From Planctomycetota bacterium (GTDB lineage Bacteria > Planctomycetota > Planctomycetia > Pirellulales > UBA1268), in the NCBI GenBank assembly GCA_016872555.1, contig VGZO01000020.1:1-64000 (forward strand): a stretch of 64,000 bases of DNA, written 5' to 3'. The translations under genes and the position numbers were made by a program. The notes under the pieces were generated by a model that worked only from the letters and a program-made list of their open reading frames with translations, ran no database searches and was not told the DNA's origin. Positions 44,137 through 53,153 of the stretch are shown piece after piece; position 1 is the stretch's first letter, and every line of letters starts with the position of its first letter.

Positions 44137-44808
44137 TCACCGGGGCCTGCGCCCGATGAACAGGTGGTTCCAGGCGCCCCCCGTGGCGTGGACGCGCGCC
44201 CGTTCGGTCGCGACGGCCAACCCGCAGCGCCGCATCCGGGCGACGAAGTCGGGATCGTCGACGGCCGACCAGACGGCGAGGCACCCGCCGGGCACGAGGG
44301 CGTCCCGTGCGCGGGCCAGCCCGGCGTCGGTGTAGAGCCGGGCGTTGGACGCGTTGGCCAGCGCGGCGGCGCCGTTGTCGACGTCGAGGAGGATCGCGTC
44401 GAATGGCGCCGTGCGGCGGGCGATGACGTCGGCGACGTCGGCGATCGTGACGACGACCCGGGGATCGTCGAGGAGGCCACCGGCGAGGCCGTAGGCCGGG
44501 TCACGGTTCCAGGCGACCACGGCCGGCACGAGCTCGGCGACGATCACCCGGGCGGCGTCGGGGAGGATCTCGAGCGCCGCCCGCAGGGTGAACCCGAAGC
44601 CGAGCCCGCCGATGACGACGCGCGGCTGCCGGGCGAGGGCCAGTGGCGCGCAGGCCAGCGCCGCCAGCCGCTCCTCGGAGTGGTGCTGCCGCGTCGACAT
44701 CAGCTCGACGCCGCCGGCCCGGATGAGGAACTCCCCGTCATGCTCATGGAGCGTGAGCACGGTGCCATCGGGTGCCCGTACGGTGTCGCGGAGGATCGTC
44801 GGTTTCAT
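44137..44808 (-). CDS. Spermidine-synthase-like SAM-dependent methyltransferase
   Basis: 223 residues. [20 protein letters not shown] and [12 protein letters not shown] at the N-terminus match the strand-rich start of SpeE-like proteins; [20 protein letters not shown] is the nucleotide-binding Gly motif, [17 protein letters not shown] the acidic strand 2, [20 protein letters not shown] the D-D motif, and [20 protein letters not shown] the later strand. Predicted SAM- or decarboxy-SAM-binding enzyme; the acceptor is unknown. Convergent with the mosaic pseudogene 6 nt away. Confidence 0.82.
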   Translation of the reverse strand: MKPTILRDTVRAPDGTVLTLHEHDGEFLIRAGGVELMSTRQHHSEERLAALACAPLALARQPRVVIGGLGFGFTLRAALEILPDAARVIVAELVPAVVAWNRDPAYGLAGGLLDDPRVVVTIADVADVIARRTAPFDAILLDVDNGAAALANASNARLYTDAGLARARDALVPGGCLAVWSAVDDPDFVARMRRCGLAVATERARVHATGGAWNHLFIGRRPR

Positions 44809-44869
44809 GGCACGCCCGGCGGGCACCACGGCGCTCGCCCGGGGGACTCGCCGATCCCCGGGGAGCGAG

Positions 44870-44875
44870 AGCATA
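44870..44875 (-). promoter_or_regulatory. -10-like TATGCT before methyltransferase gene
   Basis: Minus strand CGCTATGCTCTC, 61 nt before the start codon. Confidence 0.3.
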
Positions 44876-45038
44876 GCGGGGGACGAGGTGGCCAACGCCG
44901 GCGGACGGTCACCAGGTCGGTCGGCCTGCCGTGGGGCGACGAGCCTTGTGCCCCGGCCGGGTGGTGTCCTGCCGGTGCTGGCGCCGCCGCTGTGGAGGAC
45001 GATCGGTAGACTGGTCGATCAGTTCGGAGGAGGTGGGA

Positions 45039-47258
45039 GTGGGGACAAGCCGCGCAGCGTCCGTTCTCGTCGCCCTCGTCGGCCTCGCCGCGCCGGCCGC
45101 GGTCGCCTGCGCCGACCCGGCCGCGCCGCCGGTGGCGTTCGGCACCGACGTGATGGCGGTCCTCGCCAAGGGGGGCTGCAACGCCGGCACCTGCCACGGC
45201 AACCTCAACGGCAAAGGGGGGCTGTTCCTCTCGCTCCGCGGTCAGGACGCGGCGGCCGATTGGCGGGCGCTGGTCGAGGATGGTGCCGGGCGGCGCATCA
45301 ACCGGCTCGAGCCGCGGCGGAGCCTGCTGCTCCTCAAGGCGACCGCGGCGGTGCCCCATGGAGGCGGCCGACGGTTCGGCGCCGACGATCCGGAGTATGC
45401 GGCCCTCGACGCGTGGATCGCCCAGGGGGCGGCGGCCGATCCCGGCAGTGCGGCGGTCACCGGCCTCGTGGTCTCACCGGCCGACGCCGTCGTCGAAGGG
45501 GAGCAGGGGAGCGTGCCGCTGCAGGTGGTCGCGCGGTTCGCCGATGGCCGCACGGCCGACGTCAGCCGGATGGCGGTCTACGAGCCGTCCGATCCGCTGG
45601 TGACGGCCTCGGCCGACGGGATCGTGACGCTGCCACGCCACGGTGTCGTCACCGTCGCGGTGCGCTACCTCGCGGCGCAGACCGTGGCGCGGGTGGCCCT
45701 CGTGCCGCCGCGCGACGCGGCCCGGTGGACCGGGCCCGAGCCGGCGAACCTCGTCGACGAGGAGATCTTCGCGCGCCTCCGCCAGCTCGGCGTCGGCCCG
45801 GCGCCGGCGGCCGACGATCTCGTCTTCGTGCGGCGGATCTTCCTCGACCTGCTCGGCGTCCTTCCCACGCCCGACGAGGCCCGGGAATTCGCCGCCGACC
45901 CGGGGCCCGACAAACGGGCGCGCCTCGTCGACGCGCTCCTGGCGCGCCCCGAGTGGGCCGACGTCCAGGCGGGCATTTGGGCCGACCTGCTCCGCGTCGA
46001 GGAGAAGACACTCGATCCGCGCGGGGTCGAGGCGTTTCACGGCTGGATCCGCCGCGCGTTCGCCGACAACGTCCCCCTCGACCGCTTCGTCCGCGAGATC
46101 GTCGCGGCGCGGGGGAGCACCTACGACGTGCCACCGGCCAATTTCTGGCGCGCCCACCGCGACGCGCAGCTCCGCGGCGAGACCGTGGCGCAGGTGTTCC
46201 TCGGCGTCCGCCTCCAGTGTGCCAAGTGCCACAACCATCCGTTCGACCGCTGGCTCCAGGACGAATACCATGACTGGTCGGCGGCGCTGACCGGGATCGA
46301 CTACGAGGTGGTGGCCAACGACCGGCCGGACAAGCTCGATTCGCACGAGTTCATCGGCGAGCAAAAGGTGCTCGTCAAGGATCCGGAGGAGGTGAAGAAC
46401 CCCCGCACCGGCGCCGCGGCGGTGCCGCGCTGGCTCGGCGAGACGCCCTCCGTCGATGGCGACCGGCTCGAGTCGCTGGCGCGCTGGCTCACCGATCCGG
46501 GCCGGCGCCGGTTTGCCCGTGCCCAGGTCAACCGGATTTGGTTCCACGTCATGGGGCGCGGGCTCGTCGAACCGGTCGACGATCTCCGCGACACCAATCC
46601 CGCCAGCCATCCCGCGCTGCTCGAGCGGCTCACCGACACGTTCATCGCCTCCGGCCACGACGTCCGCGCCCTGGTGCGGCTGCTGTGCACGTCGCGCGTC
46701 TACGGTCTGGCGGCGCCGGGCGCCGCGGCCGACGGCCTCGCCGCCGACGAGGCGCTGTTCGCCGCGGCGATCGTCCGCCGCCGCTGGGCGGAACGGATCC
46801 TCGACGCGCAGGCGCAGGTCCTCGGCGCGGCGGCGGCGTTCGAGGGCTATCCGGCGGGAACCCGGGCCGGCGCCGTGGCCGGCGTGGAGCGCGTGCGCCG
46901 GCAATTGGCCGACGGCGACCGGTTCCTGCGGCTCTTTGGCCGCCCCGAGCGGCTCCTCGCCTGCGACTGCGAGCGGAGCAACGAGCCGACGCTCGCCCAG
47001 GCCCTCGACCTCGTCGGCGGCGGCGGGCTCCACGGCCGCCTCGCCGATGGCGACAACCGGATCGCCCGTCTCGTCGCCGCCGACCGCGCACCGGGGGAGA
47101 TCGTCGACGAGCTGTTCTGGACGGCACTGTCACGGCCGCCGTCGGCCGCGGAACGGGAGGCCGCGGTCGCGACGTTCGCCACCGCCGACGCCAGGAGCGC
47201 CGCCGAGGATCTCGCCTGGGCGCTGCTCAACGCCAAGGAATTGCTGTTCCGCAACTGA
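45039..47258 (+). CDS. DUF1549/DUF1553 protein with N-terminal heme-like CxxCH and Big2-type domain
   Basis: About 739 residues. GGAGGAGG lies 5 nt before a GTG at 45039, giving signal peptide SVLVALVGLAAPAAVACA. First domain: FGTDVMAVLAKGGCNAGTCH and GNLNGKGGLFLSLRGQ, a PSCyt1-like site with CxxCH. Residues about 145-220 read as a bacterial Ig-like (BIG2) domain: LQVVARFADGRTADVSRMAV. DUF1549: LVDEEIFARLRQLGVGPAPA, RRIFLDLLGVLPTPDEAREF, LQCAKCHNHPFDRWLQDEYH. DUF1553: FARAQVNRIWFHVMGRGLVE, CERSNEPTLAQALDLVGGGG. Secreted; likely partner of the following DUF1501 protein. Three-gene operon. Confidence 0.94.
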   Translation: MGTSRAASVLVALVGLAAPAAVACADPAAPPVAFGTDVMAVLAKGGCNAGTCHGNLNGKGGLFLSLRGQDAAADWRALVEDGAGRRINRLEPRRSLLLLKATAAVPHGGGRRFGADDPEYAALDAWIAQGAAADPGSAAVTGLVVSPADAVVEGEQGSVPLQVVARFADGRTADVSRMAVYEPSDPLVTASADGIVTLPRHGVVTVAVRYLAAQTVARVALVPPRDAARWTGPEPANLVDEEIFARLRQLGVGPAPAADDLVFVRRIFLDLLGVLPTPDEAREFAADPGPDKRARLVDALLARPEWADVQAGIWADLLRVEEKTLDPRGVEAFHGWIRRAFADNVPLDRFVREIVAARGSTYDVPPANFWRAHRDAQLRGETVAQVFLGVRLQCAKCHNHPFDRWLQDEYHDWSAALTGIDYEVVANDRPDKLDSHEFIGEQKVLVKDPEEVKNPRTGAAAVPRWLGETPSVDGDRLESLARWLTDPGRRRFARAQVNRIWFHVMGRGLVEPVDDLRDTNPASHPALLERLTDTFIASGHDVRALVRLLCTSRVYGLAAPGAAADGLAADEALFAAAIVRRRWAERILDAQAQVLGAAAAFEGYPAGTRAGAVAGVERVRRQLADGDRFLRLFGRPERLLACDCERSNEPTLAQALDLVGGGGLHGRLADGDNRIARLVAADRAPGEIVDELFWTALSRPPSAAEREAAVATFATADARSAAEDLAWALLNAKELLFRN

Positions 47259-47280
47259 CCGCCGCGCCGGAAAGCCCGTC

Positions 47281-48672
47281 ATGCACCCCGCCCCTCGACG
47301 TTTCGCCGCTCCGCCGCTCCGCCGTGCCGCCATCGGACGTCGGCAGTTGCTCACGGCGGGCGGCGCGGGCCTCCTCGGCGTGACGCTCCCCGGCATCCTC
47401 GGCGCCGCGCCCACGCTCCCGGTCCGGGCGAAGCGCGTGATCTTCCTCTTCCAGTGGGGCGGGCCGAGCCATCTCGACACCTTCGACATGAAGCCCGACG
47501 CACCGCGCGAGATCCGCGGGCCGCTCGAGCCGATTTCGAGCGTCGTCCCCGGGCTGCCGGTGTGCGAGCACTTTCCCGAGATGGCCAAGCGGATGGACCG
47601 GGTCACGCTCGTCCGCAGCATGACCCACACGATGAAGAACCACAATTCGGCCGGCTACTATGCCCTCACCGGCCACGCCCCGCCGAGCGACGACCAGCGC
47701 CTCCGCGACTCCCTCGACCTCTGGCCCGCCTACGGCTCGGTCGTCGACGCCCTCCTCCCGCGCCGCGACGAGATGCCCACGTTCGTCTCCTATCCCCACG
47801 TCCTCGCCGACGGCTCGGTCACCCCGGGGCAGCACGGCAGCTTCCTCGGCAAGCGCCACGATCCGTTCTTCTTCGCCGACGACCCGGCTGCCGAGGGCTT
47901 CCGCCTGCCGCAGCTGTCGCTGCCCGCGGGGCTGGCGGTCGGGCGGATGGAACGGCGCCGGGAGCTGCAGCGGATCATCGACCGCGAGGCGGGATTACTC
48001 GAGCGCTCGGCGACGGCGGCGGGATTCGACGCCGCGTACGACAAGGCGATCACGATGCTCACCAGCCCGCGCGTCCGCGCCGCCTTCGACCTCGAGAGCG
48101 AGCCGGCGGAGCTGCGCGACCGCTACGGGCGCACGACCTACGGACAGGGCTGCCTGCTGGCCCGGCGCCTCGTCGAGGCCGGGGTGACGTTCGTCACGGT
48201 GACGTTCGCCAAGAGCATCGGCGGGAAGCGCGTCGACGACGGCGGGTGGGACACCCACGGCTTCAACGACTCGCGGATGTACAAGATCGTCGACAAGTAC
48301 CAGCATCCGATCACCGACCGCACGCTGTCGGCGCTCCTCGACGACCTCGAGGGGCGCGGCATGCTCGACGACACGCTCGTGCTGTGGATGGGGGAGTTCG
48401 GGCGGACGCCGAAGATCAACGACCAGGCGAGCCGCGACCACTGGCCGCAGTGCTACACCGCGCTGCTCGCCGGCGGCGGCGTGAAGCGCGGCTACGTGCA
48501 CGGTGCGAGCGACGCGCACGGCATGTATCCGGCCCGCCATCCGGTGCGTCCCGAGGACCTCGCGGCCACGCTCTACATGCTGATGGGCATCGATCCCGGG
48601 GCCGAGGTCCACGATCTCGCCGGACGGCCGCTGGCGATCGCCGGCCGGCCGGTGACCGAGGTGATCGCGTGA
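47281..48672 (+). CDS. DUF1501 protein of DUF1553-DUF1501-WD40 operon
   Basis: 463 residues. Tat-like N-terminus RRAAIGRRQLLTAGGAGLLG, then RAKRVIFLFQWGGPSHLDTF and DMKPDAPREIRGP. Others: SMTHTMKNHNSAGYYALTGH, DRYGRTTYGQGCLLARRLVE, GGWDTHGFNDSRMYK, VLWMGEFGRTPKINDQASRD. Lies 22 nt after the DUF1553 stop, and its stop overlaps the next start (GTGA). Typical partner position; function unknown. Confidence 0.94.
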   Translation: MHPAPRRFAAPPLRRAAIGRRQLLTAGGAGLLGVTLPGILGAAPTLPVRAKRVIFLFQWGGPSHLDTFDMKPDAPREIRGPLEPISSVVPGLPVCEHFPEMAKRMDRVTLVRSMTHTMKNHNSAGYYALTGHAPPSDDQRLRDSLDLWPAYGSVVDALLPRRDEMPTFVSYPHVLADGSVTPGQHGSFLGKRHDPFFFADDPAAEGFRLPQLSLPAGLAVGRMERRRELQRIIDREAGLLERSATAAGFDAAYDKAITMLTSPRVRAAFDLESEPAELRDRYGRTTYGQGCLLARRLVEAGVTFVTVTFAKSIGGKRVDDGGWDTHGFNDSRMYKIVDKYQHPITDRTLSALLDDLEGRGMLDDTLVLWMGEFGRTPKINDQASRDHWPQCYTALLAGGGVKRGYVHGASDAHGMYPARHPVRPEDLAATLYMLMGIDPGAEVHDLAGRPLAIAGRPVTEVIA

Positions 48673-50270
48673 CCGGCTGCGGACGACGGTCCTGCACGAT
48701 CGGCCTGGTCGCCGCGCTGATCCTCGGCACCGGGACGGCGCGGGCCGCCGAGCCGCTGCCGCCGACGGTCGGCCGGCTCGACGGCGAGCGCGGCAGCCTC
48801 GAGCGCGAGGCCGCGGAGGCCGAGACGGGCGTCGCCGCGGTGCGCCGCGAGGCCAGCGCCCTCGAGAGCCGGCGGCAGGAGATGCTGCGCGAGTTGGCGG
48901 CCGAGGGGGCGGCGCTCGCCGAGCGCGAGCGCGAGGCCCAGGCAGCGGTCGATGCCCTCCGCGCGCGGGCGGCGGAGCGCGGCGCCGAGATCGAGCACGT
49001 CCTCCGCGCGGGAGGGTTGTGGGTGTCGTTCGCGGCCGACGTGGCCCCGCTGCTGCGGTCGCGCTGCGTCGCCTGCCACACGGCCCGCGAGCCGGGCGGC
49101 GGCCACGTCATGACCTCGCATGCGGCGCTCCTGGCCGACGCGGGGGGCGGGGCCGCGGTCGTGCCCGGCGACGTCGATTCACCGCTGGTCCGCGCCGTCG
49201 CCGACGGCTCGATGCCCAAAGACGGCACGCCGCTGTCGGCCGCCGAGATCGACCTCCTCCGCCGCTGGGTGGGGCTCGGGGCCCGGCTCGACGCGGGGAT
49301 CGCGCCGTCGGCGGCGCTGGTCCGGATCATGCCGCGCCGGCGTCACCCCGACGCCCCCGCCGCCTACGGCGCGGCGCTGGCGGTGTCGGCGCTGGCCTTC
49401 CATCCCGACGGCACGCGGCTGGCCAGTTCCGGATACCACGAGGTGCTCATCTGGAGCGTGCCCGGCAGCGAGCTGCTGCGCCGGATCGGCGACGTCGCCG
49501 AACGTGTCGGCGGGCTGGCGTTCCATCCCGACGGCCGGCGGCTGGCGGTCGCCGCCGGGACGCCCGGGATCCTCGGCGACGCCCGGCTGTTCGATGCCGA
49601 CAGCGGTGTTGCCGTCGCCGATCTCGGCGCCGCCGACGAGGCGTTCGCCGCGGTGGCGTTCACGGCCGACGGGATGCGGCTGGCCGTCGCCGGTGCCGAT
49701 CCGGCGGTGCGCCTGTTCGCCACCGATCCGCTGCGGGCCATCGGGGAGCATGCCGACCACTCCGACTGGGTGACGGGGCTCGCGTTTTCACCCGACGGCC
49801 GGCGCCTCGCGAGCGTCAGCCGCGACAAGACCGCGAAGGTCATCGACCCGCTCGCCGGGCGGCTGCTGACGACGTTCGCCGGCCATCAGCAGCCCGTGCG
49901 GGCCGTCTGCTGGCTGCCGGGGGGAGCGCTCGTGGCCACCGCCGGTGCCGACGGTGCGGTCCGTATCTGGGAGGCCGACAGTGGGAAGGAGACGCGCCGG
50001 ATCGGCGGATTCGACACCGCGGTCGAGGCGCTGGCGGCGGTCGGCCCCGACCGGATCGCCGCCGGCGACCGCTCCGGCACGGTGCGGATCCACGGCCTCA
50101 CCGACGGCAAGGCGCGGGCCACGGTCGGCACCGGGGGCAGTCCGGTGACGGCGCTGGCGGTGTCGCCCGACGGCCGGACGATCGCCGTCGGGGCGCTCGA
50201 CGGCTCGATCACGCTGGCGCCCGCCGACGGCGCGGGGGAGCCGGTCCGGTTCCGTGCCGCCCCCCGCTGA
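48669..50270 (+). CDS. Secreted protein with coiled coil, cytochrome-like site and WD40 repeats
   Basis: 533 residues from GTG overlapping the previous stop. Signal peptide TIGLVAALILGTGTARAAEP. Residues about 35-110: long Ala/Glu/Arg coiled coil (RREASALESRRQEMLRELAA). Then a PSCyt-like domain: WVSFAADVAPLLRSRCVACH, DGSMPKDGTPLSAAEIDLLR with a CxxCH site. From about residue 235 to the end, six to seven WD40 repeats (ALAFHPDGTRLASSGYHEVL, GLAFSPDGRRLASVSRDKTA, VRIWEADSGKETRR). Common third partner in planctomycete DUF1553/DUF1501 loci. Suggests an extracytoplasmic complex; not proved. Confidence 0.9.
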   Translation: MTGCGRRSCTIGLVAALILGTGTARAAEPLPPTVGRLDGERGSLEREAAEAETGVAAVRREASALESRRQEMLRELAAEGAALAEREREAQAAVDALRARAAERGAEIEHVLRAGGLWVSFAADVAPLLRSRCVACHTAREPGGGHVMTSHAALLADAGGGAAVVPGDVDSPLVRAVADGSMPKDGTPLSAAEIDLLRRWVGLGARLDAGIAPSAALVRIMPRRRHPDAPAAYGAALAVSALAFHPDGTRLASSGYHEVLIWSVPGSELLRRIGDVAERVGGLAFHPDGRRLAVAAGTPGILGDARLFDADSGVAVADLGAADEAFAAVAFTADGMRLAVAGADPAVRLFATDPLRAIGEHADHSDWVTGLAFSPDGRRLASVSRDKTAKVIDPLAGRLLTTFAGHQQPVRAVCWLPGGALVATAGADGAVRIWEADSGKETRRIGGFDTAVEALAAVGPDRIAAGDRSGTVRIHGLTDGKARATVGTGGSPVTALAVSPDGRTIAVGALDGSITLAPADGAGEPVRFRAAPR

Positions 50271-50287
50271 GCGCGTCGGCGCCGTCA

Positions 50288-50404
50288 GCAGACCGTGGAA
50301 AAAGTGATCGGCCGCGGGATGCGGCCGAGGGCGACCCGGGAAACCCTCGGCGTTTCTCGCGGTCGCCGGAGTGGACAAAGGCCATGGATGGCTTTGTCCA
50401 TGGA
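50288..50404 (+). repeat. Composite three-hairpin palindromic repeat, copy C
   Basis: 17 nt after the WD40 stop, in a 277-nt gap before the convergent RarD gene. Same order and orientation as copy A: hairpin 1 GATCGGCCGC ... GCGGCCGA, hairpin 2 GCGACCCGGGAAAC ... GTTTCTCGCGGTCGC, hairpin 3 GTGGACAAAGGCCAT ... ATGGCTTTGTCCA. It also shares the outer GCAGACCGT start with copy A. It lies between converging genes, where a bidirectional transcript end is expected. Confidence 0.82.
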
Positions 50405-50547
50405 TAGTCAGTGGAGCGTGCCGTGGAGCACACCGCGCACCTCCGCCCCGTCGGCGGGAAACGCGGCGAGCCCGATGGGGCGGCGCAGCGCCTGATCTCC
50501 CGCTCGTCGTGTCACCCTCGACAGCATGGCGTCCGCGGCCGTGGACG

Positions 50548-51453
50548 TCAGCCGCCGTCGGGGCCGGGGGGCTGGCTGGCGGCGGAAGACGCGAACCGGC
50601 GCCGCAGGCTGTCGGCGACGAACAACGCCAGCGCACACCACACGATCACGAAGCCGACGAGCCGCGTCCGGTCGAACGGCTCGTGGTAAATCCAGGAGCC
50701 GAGCAGGAATTGGATCGTCGGCCCGAGGTATTGCAGCAGCCCGAGCGTCGACAACGGGATCCGCCGGGCCGCGGTCGCGAAGCACAGCAGCGGCGCCGCC
50801 GTGGCCAGTCCCGAGGCCGCCATCAGCAGGTCGGCACGCGGGCCGAGCGTGCCGAATCGACCGCGCCCCGCGGCGTGCTCGACCGCCAGGTAGCCGATCG
50901 CCGGGGCGAGGAGGAGGAGCGTCTCCAGCGCCAGCGACGGCACCGCGCCCAGGGGCGTGGTCTTCTTGACCAGCGAGTACGAGCTGAACGAACCGGCGAG
51001 GAACAGCGCGATCCAGGGGAAGTGCTGGTAGCCCGCGGCGATCCAGGCGACGCCGACCGCCGCCAGCGTGACGGCGACCCACTGCACGGGGCGGAGCCGC
51101 TCACCGAGGAGGAGCACGCCGAGGAGGACGGTCGCCAAGGGCGTGAGGAAATACCCGAGGCTGCTTTCGATCATCCGCCCATGGGTCACCGCCCAGACGA
51201 ATCCCAGCCAGTTGGCGGCGACGAGCACCGCGGCGGCCGTCTGCCGGAGGAGGATCGCGGGCTGCGCGGCGTGGACCCGGATACTGCTCCACGCTCCGGA
51301 CAACCAGACCACCGGCAGCAGCGTCAGCCCCGACCAGACGACGCGGTGTGCGACCAGTTGCAGGCTCGGCACCGTCTCGAGCTGCTTCCAGTAGATCGGC
51401 AGCAGGCCCCACATGAGGAAGGCCGCGGCGGCGGTGAGGTGGCCGATGTTCAC
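50548..51453 (-). CDS. rarD: RarD-type EamA-family transporter
   Basis: 301 residues from GTG (NIGHLTAAAAFLMWGLLPIY). Ten membrane segments in two five-helix halves. RarD hallmarks: FLMWGLLPIYWKQLETVPSL, QLVAHRVVWSGLTLLPVVW, VLVAANWLGFVWAVTHGRMI, IESSLGYFLTPLATVLLGVL, and LLQYLGPTIQFLLGSWIYHE. Members of the DMT superfamily; RarD is linked to chloramphenicol sensitivity but its substrate is not firmly known. Divergence from relatives appears low. The channel gene follows upstream, same strand. Confidence 0.92.
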   Translation of the reverse strand: MNIGHLTAAAAFLMWGLLPIYWKQLETVPSLQLVAHRVVWSGLTLLPVVWLSGAWSSIRVHAAQPAILLRQTAAAVLVAANWLGFVWAVTHGRMIESSLGYFLTPLATVLLGVLLLGERLRPVQWVAVTLAAVGVAWIAAGYQHFPWIALFLAGSFSSYSLVKKTTPLGAVPSLALETLLLLAPAIGYLAVEHAAGRGRFGTLGPRADLLMAASGLATAAPLLCFATAARRIPLSTLGLLQYLGPTIQFLLGSWIYHEPFDRTRLVGFVIVWCALALFVADSLRRRFASSAASQPPGPDGG

Positions 51454-51532
51454 GCGCCGGGGAGGAACCAGAGGAGGACGGCAAAGCCGCGGTGGCCCCA
51501 ACGTGCCCGCCGGCCGCGTCGCCGGCAAGCGT

Positions 51533-51560
51533 CCCGGGAAACGCCCGGGGTTTCCCGGGG
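51533..51560. repeat. Partial repeat copy F: hairpin 2 only
   Basis: CCCGGGAAACG ... GTTTCCCGGGG palindrome, like the central hairpin of copies A-C but more GC-rich; followed by TGGTCGGC as in copy B. In the gap between the ion-channel and rarD genes. Confidence 0.5.
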
Positions 51561-51604
51561 TGGTCGGCGCCGACGCGCCGCCGGCCGGCAGCGGGCGGCG
51601 CTGC

Positions 51605-52168
51605 TCACCGCGGCCTGCCGCCGCGGAGTGAATCCTTCAGGCTGATGAAATCGGAGAGCAGGAAGATCACCGTGAAGAAGGCGAGGATCACCTCCAGCAG
51701 CGTGACCAGCTTCGCGGGCACCGTCTGCGGGAGGATCTCGCCGAATCCGAAGAAGGAGAAGTTGAGGACGCTGTAGAAGCAGCAGTCGAAGAACGTCCCG
51801 GCGGCCGTCATCGTCGTTGGGTCGAACCCGGAGAAGCTCCGCGGCACGGCCGACTCCAGCAGCCAGAAGTCGAGGGCGAACGACAGCGTGATCTGCGCCA
51901 TGTTGACCCCCATCAGCGCCAGGAAACGGTGGTAGGCGATCTCGTGGGCCGTGGCGAGGAGGATGTGCTGGAGGTTCTCCAGGAGAAAGTAGCCGGTCTT
52001 CACCGCGGCGAAGACGGTGACGGCCCAGCAGGCGGCCTCGGCGGAGACGGCGCCGGAACCGCGGATCGAATGGAGCACGAGCGCCAGGCCGGCGATCGCC
52101 ACCACCTCGATCACCTGCCGGACCGCTTGGCGGCGGAGCGGACGCGGGTCGGTGGTCCCGGCGGGCAT
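51605..52168 (-). CDS. Small two-helix-pore ion channel-like protein
   Basis: 187 residues. Four hydrophobic segments; the last two flank FFDCCFYSVLNFSFFGFGEI, where FFGFGEI replaces the K+-selectivity TVGYGD signature, so it belongs to the Ion_trans_2-like fold but with altered selectivity filter. N-terminal helices: VIEVVAIAGLALVLHSIRG and CWAVTVFAAVKTGYFLLE. No RCK or cyclic-nucleotide domain. Ion specificity is open. Start MPAGTTDPRPLRRQA fits the first membrane helix. Confidence 0.75.
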   Translation of the reverse strand: MPAGTTDPRPLRRQAVRQVIEVVAIAGLALVLHSIRGSGAVSAEAACWAVTVFAAVKTGYFLLENLQHILLATAHEIAYHRFLALMGVNMAQITLSFALDFWLLESAVPRSFSGFDPTTMTAAGTFFDCCFYSVLNFSFFGFGEILPQTVPAKLVTLLEVILAFFTVIFLLSDFISLKDSLRGGRPR

Positions 52169-52235
52169 GTCCCACGCTCCAACGCGATGGCGGCGGTGCC
52201 GCAGGCCGTTCGGGCCTGGACGGGCCGTGGTCGCT

Positions 52236-52272
52236 TCCGTGGACGAAGGCCATGGATGGCTTCGTCCACGGA
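52236..52272. repeat. Partial repeat copy E: near-perfect hairpin 3
   Basis: 37-nt palindrome: arms TCCGTGGACGAAG plus CCAT and ATGG plus CTTCGTCCACGGA, with one bulged G and a 2-nt centre. 68 nt upstream of the ion-channel start, so unlike the other copies it lies at a gene's 5' side. It fills part of a 342-nt gap (52169-52510) in which nothing else was recognised. Confidence 0.75.
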
Positions 52273-52510
52273 CCGTTCGGCGCGGCAGTGTAGCAGCAGA
52301 CTCCCACGGCCGGGGCGTCCGCGTCCGGCCAATCGTGGCAGTTCCGCCACGGCATGATTTGCCCCGGGCACAGCCACCGCTGGCCTCGTCGCAGGAGCGG
52401 CGGGCGAACAATCGCCCGCCGGGTGCGTACCCGTTGCCGCACCGTTGTCCACGGGGGGCGGTCGAGGCGCCGCGGTGATTCGGAACCCGGGCCGACGGCG
52501 GGAGGATGCC

Positions 52511-52666
52511 ATGGAAGGCACGGAGGATCGCTCGATGCAGCAGGTCATGAGGATTCGGCCCACGGGTGGGGGCCTGTCGATCGCCCCCGCCGACTGGCGG
52601 CAGGGGCTGGTCGTCGCGCTGTTGGCGATGGTCGCCGCGGCGGCGCTGGTGTTTCTGGCAGCCTGA
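52511..52666 (+). CDS. Small single-helix membrane protein
   Basis: 51 residues; GGAGG lies 6-10 nt before the ATG. Polar N-terminal half (RPTGGGLSIAPADWRQGL) followed by a C-terminal membrane helix VVALLAMVAAAALVFLAA that ends at the stop. Not recognised; could be an inner-membrane peptide or regulator. Its good ribosome site and clean helix argue for real coding. Confidence 0.5.
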   Translation: MEGTEDRSMQQVMRIRPTGGGLSIAPADWRQGLVVALLAMVAAAALVFLAA

Positions 52667-53153
52667 CCGGGCCGTCCCCGCTGCCACTGGCGTCTTTTGC
52701 GGACCCGGCGATGGACTCCCTCCCGTCGCGAGGGTATTTCGTTCTCCGCCGGCGAACCCTCCCGCGGTTTTCGGGACGGTCAGAAGGATCCACGGCTCGC
52801 ACCGCGGGCGTCCGGCGCGAAGGGGGTCGGGACGTGGAGACGTCCCGGTCGGGAAAATGAGACGGTCCGGTGTCGGGTGTTCGGCGTCCCGCGCGGCCGC
52901 CGTGACGAAGCCCCGGATGGTCGGTCGGCGGCTGTGAGCAGGTACGCCAGCCGGCCAACGTCGGGTTTTCCGCGCGGCGGGTCATCGGTCGATGTCACGG
53001 CATCTTCGGATCCGCGACGCGCCGATGACCCGCCCGTCCGCCCGCTGCCTTCGGACGCGGGCCTGCCCAGGGGCGCCGCGGCCTTGTGCCGGCGCGGCCG
53101 GGCGGACTAGGCTCCGCGCTCCGACGAGCCATTCCTCCGCCGCGAGGCCAGTC
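52667..53153. other. Intergenic stretch, no supported gene
   Basis: 487 nt. Frames on both strands lack recognisable features. TAGGCT at about 53108 is a possible -10 for the following gene. Nothing else was seen. Confidence 0.5.
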
